Below, piece by piece: positions 27,661 to 34,878 of a DNA stretch of 37,139 nt. Position 1 is the first letter of the stretch, and every line of letters begins with the position of its first letter. Both the position numbers and the translations under genes were made by a program. Under the pieces are notes generated by a model. That model was not told the DNA's origin and made no database searches. It was given only the letters and a program-made list of their open reading frames with translations. The DNA comes from a virus. The stretch covers positions 1 through 37,139 of IMG/VR virus record IMGVR_UViG_3300011116_000209. One strand, 5' to 3'.

Positions 27661-29753
27661 CCAGGTATCTCCACGCCTTGACCGCGACCTTGGGAAACCT
27701 CAAATGCTTTGAGTTGCGCCTCGGCTTGGAACTCGGCACTCTTGAGTTCCATCTGTGCGGCGGCCTTCTCCCTAGCCAACTGAATGTCTGCGGCGGCTTT
27801 CTCGCGCTGTAACTGGATGTCTGCCTGAGCCTTCGCCTGTTGTAGCTGGATGTCCGCTTGCGCCTTGGCTTGGTTAATCTGCATCTGGGCTTGCGCCTGT
27901 TGCATGAGGGCGGCGGTAGCGGGGTCAGGTTGTGGTTGTTGCGGTTGCAACATCGCCTGTTCCATCTCCGGCGTAATCTCGCGGAAGAACTCGTTGGTGT
28001 CCTTGAACCCTGCGGACTCGATGAACCGACCCAAGGTGTTGCGGTACTGACTTGGGGACACGAGAGGGTTAGCCATACCCATCTGGGCAAGAATCTGCTC
28101 CTGCTTTTGCAGGATTGCGGCCACCATCGCCATCTGTTGCTCACGGTTACCGGTACCCAGACCTACGTTTACCGTCAGGTCGTACTCGTTACTCCACTCG
28201 CGTGGGTCGATAGCCACGAACTTGCCACGCATCCGCACGATTCTTTCCTTGTCCTGATACTTGCAGACAAGGTGCAGGATGGACTTGAACAGGTCTTTTA
28301 CCCCCGTCTCGGCGAATATCCTAGCAATCAACTCAACCTTCGCGGCTCCTGCGTTTTGAACCATCGCCACGGCTGTCGCGGTAGTGTTTTGCAAAATGTT
28401 GGGGTCTAAGCCCTGAGAAGCCTGTGTAACGCCTGTGCGCTTCTGCTGTATCTCGTCCATGTAGGCAAGCATTGGGAAGGCTTGTCCGGCCACCAGAGGC
28501 ACTTGTAGGGGCGTTATGGCGGCGTTGTTCTTGACCCGCACGATACCGCCTGGGGTAACCGTCAGCATATCGTCTAGGTTTACCTGCCCATCGACAACGG
28601 CCATCCGAGCGTTGTTGGAGAGGTACAGGTTATCCAACATCTGACGTGTAATCGTGGTCTTAATCTTCTGGATGTCCACCACGCGGTCGGCCAAGCTGTG
28701 CCCGAAGAACTTGTGGGGCATCGGGATTGGGCATACCGAGCAGAACGGGATGAAGTCGCACTCCTCGTTCTCTAGGATTGTGCCGCCAGCGAAGAACACA
28801 CGGCGTAGTTCGGCAATGCCGTCCTCATCAAAGTCAGTCCTGATGTAGCACTCGAACGTCTCAATCTCGTCCATGCTTGTGTCGAGGCTGGGGTCGTCCG
28901 GCTGCTCTCCGTTGGGGAACCGCGCCACCCTCTCGGGGGTGAATGTCAGGTCGTCGTAGGCTGGCAAGAGGTCAATCTCATCAGTCTTAAAGCCCATGCT
29001 GATTAGCTCGGAACGGGTGGTCAGTCTACGGTGGGCTACGAATGGCGCGTCAGAGATACGGCGAGCCTTCTTGGAGATTAAGAACTCCTCTGGCGGTACG
29101 TTCTCGACCTTGACCGAACCCTTCTTGTTTATCTTCTTGACCGTGACGTTGTACGCGAACACGGGTTGCATTGTCATTTCTGGCGCAACACCCGTCTGCT
29201 GGGCAAGCATCATCTGCTCTGGGGTTGGAGGAACTGGAACCTCGCCTACCTGAATCTGGCGTTGCTTGACCACTTCCATCTGCCCGTCTGCTAGTAGCAG
29301 GGTCAGTTCTTCCTCGGACAGGTTCTCGTACTTCTCCTTGTCCACGGATGTCTCGTCGTTCCACCAGACCTTGATGACCCCTGCTTTTTGGAGGAGCGCG
29401 TCCTTGAACCAAGTCTGGAATACCTCGAAGCCTGGGTTGTCGTTCATCAGCACCCAGTTGCAGTACTCGGTGGCTTGCTTGGCCTTCTGTTCGTCGCCAG
29501 GTGATTTGGGTTCGAACCGCACCACGTCGTCGGATTGGGTAAATACACGCAGGAGTTGTGGCAACGCTCCGTCTACGGCTTCTGCGACTTCCCCTGTAAC
29601 GATGGTAGACCGCCCCTCGACCTCGTTGCCGTAGGGTTCGCGGTTGTACGCCATCAGCGCGTCGCGGCGTTCCTCTACGGTCTCGGTATTGATGTAGCCG
29701 AGTGCATTGTCTATCTCGTTTTCAATGATGGCTTGTAGGTCAAATTCTTGCAT
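27657..29753 (-). CDS. Portal protein, P22-type, with C-terminal helical barrel
   Basis: This 698-aa protein contains portal features: 'RRDALMAYNREPYGNEVEGR', 'STIVTGEVAEAVDGALPQLL', 'FTQSDDVVRFEPKSPGDEQ', 'LLQKAGVIKVWWNDE', 'YIRTDFDEDGIAELRRVFFA', 'TTITRQMLDNLYLSNNARMA' and 'SQGLDPNILQNTTATAVAMV'. These match P22-like portals of podophages and SU10-type phages. Residues ~620-685 are six 11-residue repeats (AQADIQLQQAK type), a hendecad coiled coil likely forming the long barrel. The dodecameric ring would bind terminase, adaptor and capsid. Confidence 0.92.
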   Translation of the reverse strand: MQEFDLQAIIENEIDNALGYINTETVEERRDALMAYNREPYGNEVEGRSTIVTGEVAEAVDGALPQLLRVFTQSDDVVRFEPKSPGDEQKAKQATEYCNWVLMNDNPGFEVFQTWFKDALLQKAGVIKVWWNDETSVDKEKYENLSEEELTLLLADGQMEVVKQRQIQVGEVPVPPTPEQMMLAQQTGVAPEMTMQPVFAYNVTVKKINKKGSVKVENVPPEEFLISKKARRISDAPFVAHRRLTTRSELISMGFKTDEIDLLPAYDDLTFTPERVARFPNGEQPDDPSLDTSMDEIETFECYIRTDFDEDGIAELRRVFFAGGTILENEECDFIPFCSVCPIPMPHKFFGHSLADRVVDIQKIKTTITRQMLDNLYLSNNARMAVVDGQVNLDDMLTVTPGGIVRVKNNAAITPLQVPLVAGQAFPMLAYMDEIQQKRTGVTQASQGLDPNILQNTTATAVAMVQNAGAAKVELIARIFAETGVKDLFKSILHLVCKYQDKERIVRMRGKFVAIDPREWSNEYDLTVNVGLGTGNREQQMAMVAAILQKQEQILAQMGMANPLVSPSQYRNTLGRFIESAGFKDTNEFFREITPEMEQAMLQPQQPQPDPATAALMQQAQAQMQINQAKAQADIQLQQAKAQADIQLQREKAAADIQLAREKAAAQMELKSAEFQAEAQLKAFEVSQGRGQGVEIPG
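27699..27896 (-). repeat. 11-residue (33-nt) coding repeats in the portal barrel
   Basis: Six hendecads cover portal residues ~620-685: AQAQMQINQAK, AQADIQLQQAK, AQADIQLQREK, AAADIQLAREK, AAAQMELKSAE, FQAEAQLKAFE. Exact 33-nt spacing is kept although the DNA copies differ. Confidence 0.85.
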
Positions 29754-31034
29754 TTAGACAATCCATTTCGTGTTAATCGGTAGCGGTTTGCCCCATGTGC
29801 TAGTGGTATTCAAGCCAACAGCGAGATACCTAAAGGCATCCGCAGCGTGACTTGACCAGTCATGCAGGGGTTTGTCGTAGTAAACATTGCGCTTCTCATC
29901 GTACTCGCGGCGGTAGTTGCGTAGTGCATCTGCGCCTTGTTTAGTTCGTGGATGGAAGTAGCAATTAGGTAAAAGCCTTCTAACGGCTTGTATCCCATCG
30001 TCGATAGACATTCTTGGGCAGACGGTGATATTGAGTCCAAGGTCTTGTAAGACTTCTTTTCTGCTCTTGCCTGTGCCGAGCTCTCGTACCTCAACGTCGT
30101 GGGGCAAGATGTGTTCAGCCTTTGTGTAATCATTTTGCTTTATCCAGTTGACGTACCAATCTAGTCCTTGGCCGTGGTTCTCAACATAGTCAACGAGCCG
30201 CCTCTCCTGCCCCGCAACCTGGCAAACCCATATAGCTGTGCTATCCCCAACCCCCAAGTCCCAGGCCGTGTATGTCTTGCAGAGGCTGTCTGTGGCGAAC
30301 TCGGTAAAGCGTTCAGGTGCAAGCGTATTAAGTATTGCGCCGTAATACGCACCTTCAATCGCTGCATTAAAGGAACACTCAAATTCCGTTGCGAACTTGT
30401 CGTCGCCCATCTCTTTCTTGGCAGCTTCAAGTTCCTCTGCGCTGATAATACCTGTCTGCGAAGCCTTAAATTCAAGTAACGCCCACCCTTCCTCTTTCTC
30501 TGCCCTGTCGCGCAAGTCCTTAAAGTGGTTGGCTCCCTTGGGAGTACCAATAAATAGTGCCCACCCGAGTCTGTCGGTCAAGGCGGGCCTCAGGACTTCG
30601 TTCCAGACCTTCGGGTTCATGTCCCCTACCTCGTCCAGTACCACGCCGTCTAAGTATATTCCTCGCAGGGAATCTGGGTTGTCTGCACCGTAGAGGCTTA
30701 TGCGCCTTCCGTAGAAGTCTACCCTGAGCTCGCTTATGTTAGCCGTTGGGGTCAGGGGTTCCGTAAACTTTAGCAGGTAGTCAAACGCCACCCGCTTGGC
30801 TTGGGAGTAGGTAGGGGCAACGTAGGCGTACCGTGGGCTTTCCTTGCCGCAGAGCATGGCTGCGCGGATAAGGTGGTTTATGGCAAGTACAGTTTTTCCT
30901 AGCCTTCTGTGAGCAACGACAACACTAAACCGATGCTTGTCCAACGCATCGTGGATAGCCATCTGCTGCTCCCTTGGCTTGTACGGGATTATTATTTCGT
31001 GTCCGTTAGCCAAGTCCAATTTTTGCCCCTCCAT
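29754..31034 (-). CDS. terL: Terminase large subunit
   Basis: This 426-aa protein has the ATPase half with Walker A 'AHRRLGKT' (residues ~41-48), 'YVAPTYSQAKRVAFDYL', Walker B 'GVVLDEVGDM' (~129-138) and motif III 'ALFIGTPKG'. The nuclease half has 'YTAWDLGVGDSTAIWVCQ', 'ILPHDVE' and 'DWSSHAADAFRYLAVG'. All catalytic Asp positions are visible. ATG 31034 has no clear Shine-Dalgarno sequence. A GGAGGGG lying just inside it would place the true start at TTG 31019, five codons later. Both lie within the HNH gene. It drives headful or site-specific packaging through the portal. Confidence 0.95.
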   Translation of the reverse strand: MEGQKLDLANGHEIIIPYKPREQQMAIHDALDKHRFSVVVAHRRLGKTVLAINHLIRAAMLCGKESPRYAYVAPTYSQAKRVAFDYLLKFTEPLTPTANISELRVDFYGRRISLYGADNPDSLRGIYLDGVVLDEVGDMNPKVWNEVLRPALTDRLGWALFIGTPKGANHFKDLRDRAEKEEGWALLEFKASQTGIISAEELEAAKKEMGDDKFATEFECSFNAAIEGAYYGAILNTLAPERFTEFATDSLCKTYTAWDLGVGDSTAIWVCQVAGQERRLVDYVENHGQGLDWYVNWIKQNDYTKAEHILPHDVEVRELGTGKSRKEVLQDLGLNITVCPRMSIDDGIQAVRRLLPNCYFHPRTKQGADALRNYRREYDEKRNVYYDKPLHDWSSHAADAFRYLAVGLNTTSTWGKPLPINTKWIV

Positions 31035-31489
31035 ATTTCGTATATGGCGGCTCTTGATACTCCAAACTTTTTAGCCAAACCTGTTGCTGTGTGCTTACCT
31101 TTATCCGCGTAAGCACGTTTAATCTCTAGCGCAGATTCTTCTGTCAGTTTTGCGCCAACCGATTTTTCGCCCTGATTGTTGGGAACCTTTAATCTTCCGC
31201 AATCAACCATATAACGCTGATTTTGCTTCCTAGTGCCAGCTTCTAAGTGGTCAGGGTTGACGCAAGATGGGTTATTGCACAGGTGCATAACCACGCAATC
31301 CTCTGGAATGTCACCCTTGTAAAGCGTATAGGAAAGACGGTGTGCCTTCATGGTTCCCTGCTTCCTTGAACCAATCCCAATCACGCCGTAACCATGTTCC
31401 TTTGTGGCGGCAGTCCAAACCCAGCAGCCAGACCACGGAACCGGTTGAAATTTCTGTTCAAACCGTTCTTGTAGGGTCATTTCTGCCAC
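30992..31489 (-). CDS. HNH homing endonuclease wedged between TerS and TerL
   Basis: This 165-aa protein has 'PWSGCWVWTAATKEHGYGVI', 'KAHRLSYTLYKGDIPEDCVV' and 'MHLCNNPSCVNPDHLEAGTR', the HNH_3 signature, then a C-terminal HTH ('LTEESALEIKRAYADKG', 'GLAKKFGVSRAAIYEIWRG'). It is clearly related to the HNH protein at 6251-6775 in both domains. The gene overlaps TerS by 13 nt and TerL by 43 nt. Such insertions next to terminase genes are known to help homing or to assist cleavage at packaging sites. Here homing is the simpler reading. Confidence 0.85.
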   Translation of the reverse strand: MAEMTLQERFEQKFQPVPWSGCWVWTAATKEHGYGVIGIGSRKQGTMKAHRLSYTLYKGDIPEDCVVMHLCNNPSCVNPDHLEAGTRKQNQRYMVDCGRLKVPNNQGEKSVGAKLTEESALEIKRAYADKGKHTATGLAKKFGVSRAAIYEIWRGKNWTWLTDTK

Positions 31490-31803
31490 GAAATCTTCAA
31501 CTCTAGCGGAGTGTCCTTGTCGCCCACTACCTCTGTCCTAGCGAGTTTGGGGATGTGGTACTCGGCTAACTTCTGCATGATGTCCAATGCCTTGTCGGGC
31601 TGGGGCTTTATGCCCTTGACCTCGTCCCCATCCGCAACGGATGTGAGCCACTTGTCCATGTTCTCGGCGTTACGCTCTAGTAGGTTGGCAATAGCCTCCC
31701 TTACGATACTTGTGGACTTGTTAGGCACTCCCGCAGGTCTTCCCTTTCCCGCGTTGGGTGGGAGTCTACGTTCTGTAACTTCTTCTACTTTACTGATTTC
31801 CAT
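31477..31803 (-). CDS. Terminase small subunit candidate
   Basis: This 108-aa protein has a basic 'AGKGRPAGVPNKSTSIVREA' N-terminus, a helix (AIANLLERNAENMDKWLTSV) and 'PDKALDIMQKLAEYHIPKLA'. This layout is found in small terminase-like proteins directly upstream of TerL in podophages ('KGRPxGxxNK' start). It would recognise phage DNA and load TerL. Assignment rests on the motif and gene order rather than on a full domain match. Confidence 0.7.
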   Translation of the reverse strand: MEISKVEEVTERRLPPNAGKGRPAGVPNKSTSIVREAIANLLERNAENMDKWLTSVADGDEVKGIKPQPDKALDIMQKLAEYHIPKLARTEVVGDKDTPLELKISWQK

Positions 31804-31852
31804 GTCCGAATCCTATTGGTTGTTCGGGATAAGTGTTGCTATTCTACAACAA

Positions 31853-31927
31853 TTATAAACCTAGTTTTGCAAGAATACGCTTGGCTAGTAGTTTTATGTC
31901 CGACCACAATGCTTGTAACTTTTCCAT
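31853..31927 (-). CDS. 24-aa peptide before TerS
   Basis: The ATG at 31925-31927 stands one base after the upstream stop and behind AGGAAGG. The product MEKLQALWSDIKLLAKRILA plus KLGL is a short amphipathic helix. There is a good ribosome site and frame, but no homology can be judged at this length. The remaining 49 bp up to TerS hold a weak TGTTG/CAACA hairpin and the TerS ribosome site. Confidence 0.45.
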   Translation of the reverse strand: MEKLQALWSDIKLLAKRILAKLGL

Positions 31928-31928
31928 G

Positions 31929-32459
31929 TCAATCCTTCCTGAGTATGACTTGCAGGGCATCTACCGCACGAGGGGTTCTTATGACGGTCTCTGTGGGAAC
32001 CTTTTGCTCCCGCATCTCGTGACCTAAATCCGAGAGTTCGAAGCCCATCTGCGTACAGGTGAACTTCTCGTCCCAGTTTAGATACCAATGCCAATCTGTG
32101 TAATATAAGAATGAGTTTTCGTTGAACGCCCGTACATGAGTCGGGTCTTGCCACGCGCCTAGACTTAAGTCGTAGGGCACATGGATGTGCATCTCGCCAC
32201 CGCGCTTAAGTAAGTCTCGGCAATTAGTCATTGCTGTCACAAGGTCAGGAATATGCTCCAAGACATCGTTGGCGATTATCTCGGTGACCATCCCCTTCTC
32301 TACTGCGAACCGCCCCAAGCGGGTGTCTATAACCTCACCCCACGGGACTTTTGTAATGTCTAGAACCCAGTCGGGTTTCTTCTCCGGCTGGATGTCTGCG
32401 TTTATGCAGTCCTTGCGCCAATCTTTTCCTGAGCCAAGGTTAAGTTTTACGGTAGACAA
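31929..32459 (-). CDS. SAM-dependent methyltransferase (class I)
   Basis: This 176-aa protein starts at TTG 32459 with GGGGAG nine bases upstream. 'VKLNLGSGKDWRKDCINADI' is motif I (LNLGSG), 'EIIANDVLEHIPDLVTAMTN' is the NDVLEH motif of Methyltransf_11-like enzymes, and 'LLKRGGEMHIHVPYDLS' is motif post-III. The substrate is unknown. It is paired with another methyltransferase just upstream, and the two overlap by 20 nt. Phage methyltransferases of this type may act on sugars, lipids or proteins rather than DNA. Confidence 0.8.
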   Translation of the reverse strand: MSTVKLNLGSGKDWRKDCINADIQPEKKPDWVLDITKVPWGEVIDTRLGRFAVEKGMVTEIIANDVLEHIPDLVTAMTNCRDLLKRGGEMHIHVPYDLSLGAWQDPTHVRAFNENSFLYYTDWHWYLNWDEKFTCTQMGFELSDLGHEMREQKVPTETVIRTPRAVDALQVILRKD

Positions 32460-32940
32460 CTATGAAATCTCCCCAATGGTTGTCTAATAATTTTGTGTAT
32501 TCAAGCGTGCAATTATAACCGTTGCGCTTTGCCCACTTTAGTAAAGCCTTGGCAGCGTCTGGGTAGAACCTCCAACAATCCTGTGGAAAAGCGTGGTACT
32601 CGCCTCTGGACGGGGCGTTTATGTAGAACAACCCACTAGGCTTTAGAATCCTCACGCCCTCTAGGAAGGTTAGCCAGAACATCTCGGCGTGTTCAAAGCA
32701 ACTACTTGTTACCACAATGTCCGTAGAGCCGTCAGGTAGGGGGAACTTGTACTCGTCTTCCAAGACTATGTCCACGCCATCTGCGTGGGAGTAGTCTAGC
32801 CCCGTGTAAGAATAGTGCTTGGGGCATACGTCCTTGAGGGAGCCGTTGACATTCTGCGACCCTATCTCCACCACAGAGGCGGCCTCTAGGGGGTACTTGT
32901 CGAAAAACTCAGTCGCGCTTTGTAGTGCGCTTGCGTGCAT
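32440..32940 (-). CDS. SAM-dependent methyltransferase (class I)
   Basis: This 166-aa protein has 'EAASVVEIGSQNVNGSLKDV' as motif I, 'YSYTGLDYSHADGVDIVLED' as motif II, 'STDIVVTSSCFEHAEMFWLT' matching the SxxxEH motif, and 'GVRILKPSGLFYINAPS'. It resembles methyltransferases from surface-polysaccharide gene clusters. It begins at an ATG overlapping the upstream TAA. With the second methyltransferase and two glycosyltransferases, it may belong to a glycan- or virion-modification set. Confidence 0.8.
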   Translation of the reverse strand: MHASALQSATEFFDKYPLEAASVVEIGSQNVNGSLKDVCPKHYSYTGLDYSHADGVDIVLEDEYKFPLPDGSTDIVVTSSCFEHAEMFWLTFLEGVRILKPSGLFYINAPSRGEYHAFPQDCWRFYPDAAKALLKWAKRNGYNCTLEYTKLLDNHWGDFIVVYRKT

Positions 32941-33278
32941 TATTTGGGCTTGTAGCGGGCTTTGAGTCTTGTCCCGAGGGCTTTGAGTTCTTGGAGGTCT
33001 TCGCGGTTTTGCGGGACTTTGGCCGCCCAGCGTTTGAACTGGAGGGCTGCGGGCGTAGCCTCTCCGTTCTTGTCTTTGAGAGGGTGTCCAGCAGTAAGGG
33101 CTTGGGCTGCTTTTCGGTAGATGAACTTGGCGCGGTCGTACTTGTCGCCTGTTGAGGCTCCTTTGAGCGACCTAACAGGTGCGCGAACATCTCCACCAGA
33201 CCGATTATGTTCGGCCATCTTTTTCGTAGTTGCTCTGTCATAGGCTTCAAACCGCTTGGCAGCGTCCCTTATCTTCAT
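32940..33278 (-). CDS. Hypothetical basic protein
   Basis: This 112-aa protein is Lys/Arg/Ala-rich: 'MKIRDAAKRFEAYDRATTKK', 'DKYDRAKFIYRKAAQALTAG', 'EDLQELKALGTRLKARYKPK'. No domain is recognised. It belongs to a run of four small basic proteins directly upstream of the methyltransferases and terminase genes, coupled by ATGA and TAATG overlaps. A nucleic-acid-binding role is possible from charge alone. Confidence 0.65.
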   Translation of the reverse strand: MKIRDAAKRFEAYDRATTKKMAEHNRSGGDVRAPVRSLKGASTGDKYDRAKFIYRKAAQALTAGHPLKDKNGEATPAALQFKRWAAKVPQNREDLQELKALGTRLKARYKPK

Positions 33279-33436
33279 TTCTTGGCTTGCGCCCCGCGCA
33301 TATTAGCAAGCAGGGATGGGTACTTTGTCCCCGTGGACTTGGCGAACCGCTTGGCGGCTGCCTTCTGGTTGGGGCTAAGTGCCTTTGGCTTTCCCAGACC
33401 TTTGGGTCTAGCCTTCTCGTAGACTTCTTTCTTCAT
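33275..33436 (-). CDS. 53-aa basic conserved phage protein
   Basis: The ATG at 33434-33436 overlaps the upstream TGA. The product starts MKKEVYEKARPKGLGKPKAL, continues SPNQKAAAKRFAKSTGTKYP and ends in MRGAQAKK. The 'RPKxLGKPKxLSPxQKAxA' motif is frequent in tiny basic proteins beside phage terminase regions. Function is unknown. It overlaps the next ATG. Confidence 0.7.
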   Translation of the reverse strand: MKKEVYEKARPKGLGKPKALSPNQKAAAKRFAKSTGTKYPSLLANMRGAQAKK

Positions 33437-33591
33437 TTCTTCACCTTCGTTGGGAGCTTCTTGAGGCTAGACTGCCCTTCCTTGACCATCTTCTTGGCTA
33501 CCTTCTGGGGGACACCCGTAGCCTTGGCGACCTTTGGGGAGGCGGCTGCGGCGAACATTAGTTTGGCTTGGGCTTTAGAGCGAAACGGCAA
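33433..33591 (-). CDS. 52-aa DUF3008-like basic protein
   Basis: A TTG start at 33591, with AAAGGAG nine bases upstream, gives MPFRSKAQAKLMFAAAASPK, matching the 'MPxxSKAQxxxxxAA' opening of DUF3008-like small phage proteins. It then continues VAKATGVPQKVAKKMVKEGQ and a basic end. Its first 17 nt overlap the end of the upstream HNH gene. The start region closely resembles that of the HNH gene itself. Role unknown. Confidence 0.65.
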   Translation of the reverse strand: MPFRSKAQAKLMFAAAASPKVAKATGVPQKVAKKMVKEGQSSLKKLPTKVKK

Positions 33592-34096
33592 TTGGGCTCT
33601 CCTTTAATTTGTTACAAAATCCACCTGTTTGAAACAATTCGTTTGCTGCCTTATGAACATCTGTATGGCAAGAATGGCAAAGTGTAATCCCATTCCATAA
33701 CTCAAACTTATACATTGGAAATCTTACAACAGGCGCTTTATGGTGTGACGTTAGATTGCCACCGATATTCCCGCATTGAGTACAAGTATAATTGTCGCGC
33801 TCAAAAACCGCTTTTCTCCACCAAGCAAACTCTGCCTGATTTCTTGGCCTTTTGACCTGAAAACGGTCTTTTTTCCACATCGGGTGGTTCTCACCGTGAT
33901 GACTTTTTTTGGCATTTGCTTCTTTTGTATTTGCCATTGACTGTGCCAGTTTTGTAATTTCTGGCGTTATGTAAGCCTTGGCACGACAAGAATGGCTGCA
34001 AAACTTCTTTCTTTCAATGTCCCTAGAACTGTTCAGGACAAGTTTAACCTTACAATGCCCACAAAATTTAGAAACCGTCCTAAATTTGAAAGGCAA
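33575..34096 (-). CDS. HNH endonuclease with N-terminal zinc finger
   Basis: This 173-aa protein has an N-terminal C-x-x-C ... 'KKFCSHSCRAKAYITPEI' zinc finger, a NUMOD3-like linker ('HHGENHPMWKKDRF'), then the HNH core: 'AVFERDNYTCTQCG', 'NLTSHHKAPVVRFP' and 'ELWNGITLCHSCHTDVHK'. It is AT-rich compared with its neighbours. The start is TTG 34096 behind AGGAG. It is likely a homing endonuclease inserted in front of the DUF3008-like gene, with which it shares a similar start region and a 17-nt overlap. Confidence 0.85.
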   Translation of the reverse strand: MPFKFRTVSKFCGHCKVKLVLNSSRDIERKKFCSHSCRAKAYITPEITKLAQSMANTKEANAKKSHHGENHPMWKKDRFQVKRPRNQAEFAWWRKAVFERDNYTCTQCGNIGGNLTSHHKAPVVRFPMYKFELWNGITLCHSCHTDVHKAANELFQTGGFCNKLKESPIAVSL

Positions 34097-34129
34097 TTTG
34101 AATCTCCTGTTAGGCAGTTAAAGAGGTCT

Positions 34130-34471
34130 TTAATCCGATTCTTCTTCGGATTCTTCTTCTTCCATGCTTTCCCACGCATCGCAGACATTATCCGCGCTGC
34201 ACTTGAACTCGTAAACGTCGCAGAACACCTCGTTCTTGCCCAGACCACAGCCCTTCAACTTCATCCCGTACTCGCAGTTGCCGCACTTTTCTTTGCCCTC
34301 GCTAGGGCCGTATTTGGCGGTCAGGATGGCTTTTTGCTTGTTGCCACGGTTGACTATCTCGTCCTGGGTGGCAAGCGGACAGGAGCCTTCCTCGTCGAGG
34401 AGACCGCCTTCCATCTCCTTGGACTCCTTGGGTTTGCCAAGCAGCCCAATCATTATGGTTGTGCCCTTCAT
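34130..34471 (-). CDS. Cysteine-rich acidic protein, possible metal binder
   Basis: This 113-aa protein begins MKGTTIMIGLLGKPKESKEM. The second half has six Cys in 'KCGNCEYGMKLKGCGLGKNE' and 'FCDVYEFKCSADNVCDAWE', then an acidic tail (EEEESEEESD). Spaced pairs C-x-x-C, C, C-x(6)-C and C suggest a zinc or Fe-S site. Comparable small Cys-rich proteins precede terminase regions in aquatic podophages. Function is unknown. Confidence 0.65.
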   Translation of the reverse strand: MKGTTIMIGLLGKPKESKEMEGGLLDEEGSCPLATQDEIVNRGNKQKAILTAKYGPSEGKEKCGNCEYGMKLKGCGLGKNEVFCDVYEFKCSADNVCDAWESMEEEESEEESD

Positions 34472-34539
34472 TTCTTGGGAGCGTACTTACCCGGTTTGGC
34501 GGGCTTCTTCATGGGCTTCATGGGTTTTTTGCCGTACAT
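34468..34539 (-). CDS. 23-aa Lys/Pro-rich peptide, first gene of the late operon
   Basis: The ATG at 34537-34539 has GGAGA nearby upstream. The product MYGKKPMKPMKKPAKPGKYA plus PKK resembles the tiny 'MYGKK...' basic peptides common in phage structural operons. Its TGA overlaps the next ATG (ATGA). It is the first reading frame after the terminator at 34555-34594. Confidence 0.6.
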   Translation of the reverse strand: MYGKKPMKPMKKPAKPGKYAPKK

Positions 34540-34554
34540 ATCGTTCTCCGTTTC

Positions 34555-34594
34555 GGTAAAAGAAAACCCCCCCGACTTTTGGCCGAGGGGGTTT
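34555..34594 (-). terminator. Strong intrinsic terminator before the late operon
   Basis: Read on the minus strand, AAACCCCC (complement of 34587-34594) pairs with GGGGGTTT (complement of 34564-34571), plus inner C-G pairs, followed by TTTTCTTTT. The loop is about 9-12 nt. The terminator ends about 16 bp before the ATG of the next gene, leaving no room for a promoter in between. Confidence 0.85.
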
Positions 34595-34647
34595 GAGGGC
34601 TTGAAGGAGCAATGCTGAGGAGGAGGCGCACTACTCCACCGATGATG

Positions 34648-34878
34648 TTAGTCTTTTTCTGAAGTTTTTGCAATAGTTTTTGGGACATACCCCCAAATGT
34701 TTTTTCGCCCAAATTCTGCGGTTAGTTGTTGCCTCTCCAACCTACCCGATTTCATCAGGCTGGCAAGTGACCCAGAGATTATTCCTGGCGACATCCCCAA
34801 GTCGTTCTTGAGTGTGTTCAGGGTTACGGGTTCCGTGGCCGAGCTGATGGCTTCTAGGATTCTAGTTGTGTTTTTCAT
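34648..34878 (-). CDS. Winged-helix DNA-binding protein
   Basis: Taken from ATG 34878 (AAAGGAAAG just upstream), the 76-aa product reads MKNTTRILEAISSATEPVTL, then 'NDLGMSPGIISGSLASLMKS' (helix-turn-helix) and 'RLERQQLTAEFGRKNIWGYV' (wing). This is a minimal MarR/ArsR-like winged helix. A second winged helix is encoded at 35081-35290. Both could bind the divergent operator or regulate early leftward transcription. Confidence 0.7.
   Translation of the reverse strand: MKNTTRILEAISSATEPVTLNTLKNDLGMSPGIISGSLASLMKSGRLERQQLTAEFGRKNIWGYVPKTIAKTSEKD

Noticed and set aside
27858-28409. 183-aa plus-strand and 27575-28144 minus-frame ORFs in the portal gene
   Set aside because: Both arise from the repetitive portal codons; they are Leu/His-rich or Arg/Trp-rich with no motifs.
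29508-29524. tRNA T-loop-like GGTTCGAACC
   Set aside because: It is inside the portal reading frame with no acceptor or anticodon stem around it. No tRNA genes were found in the window.
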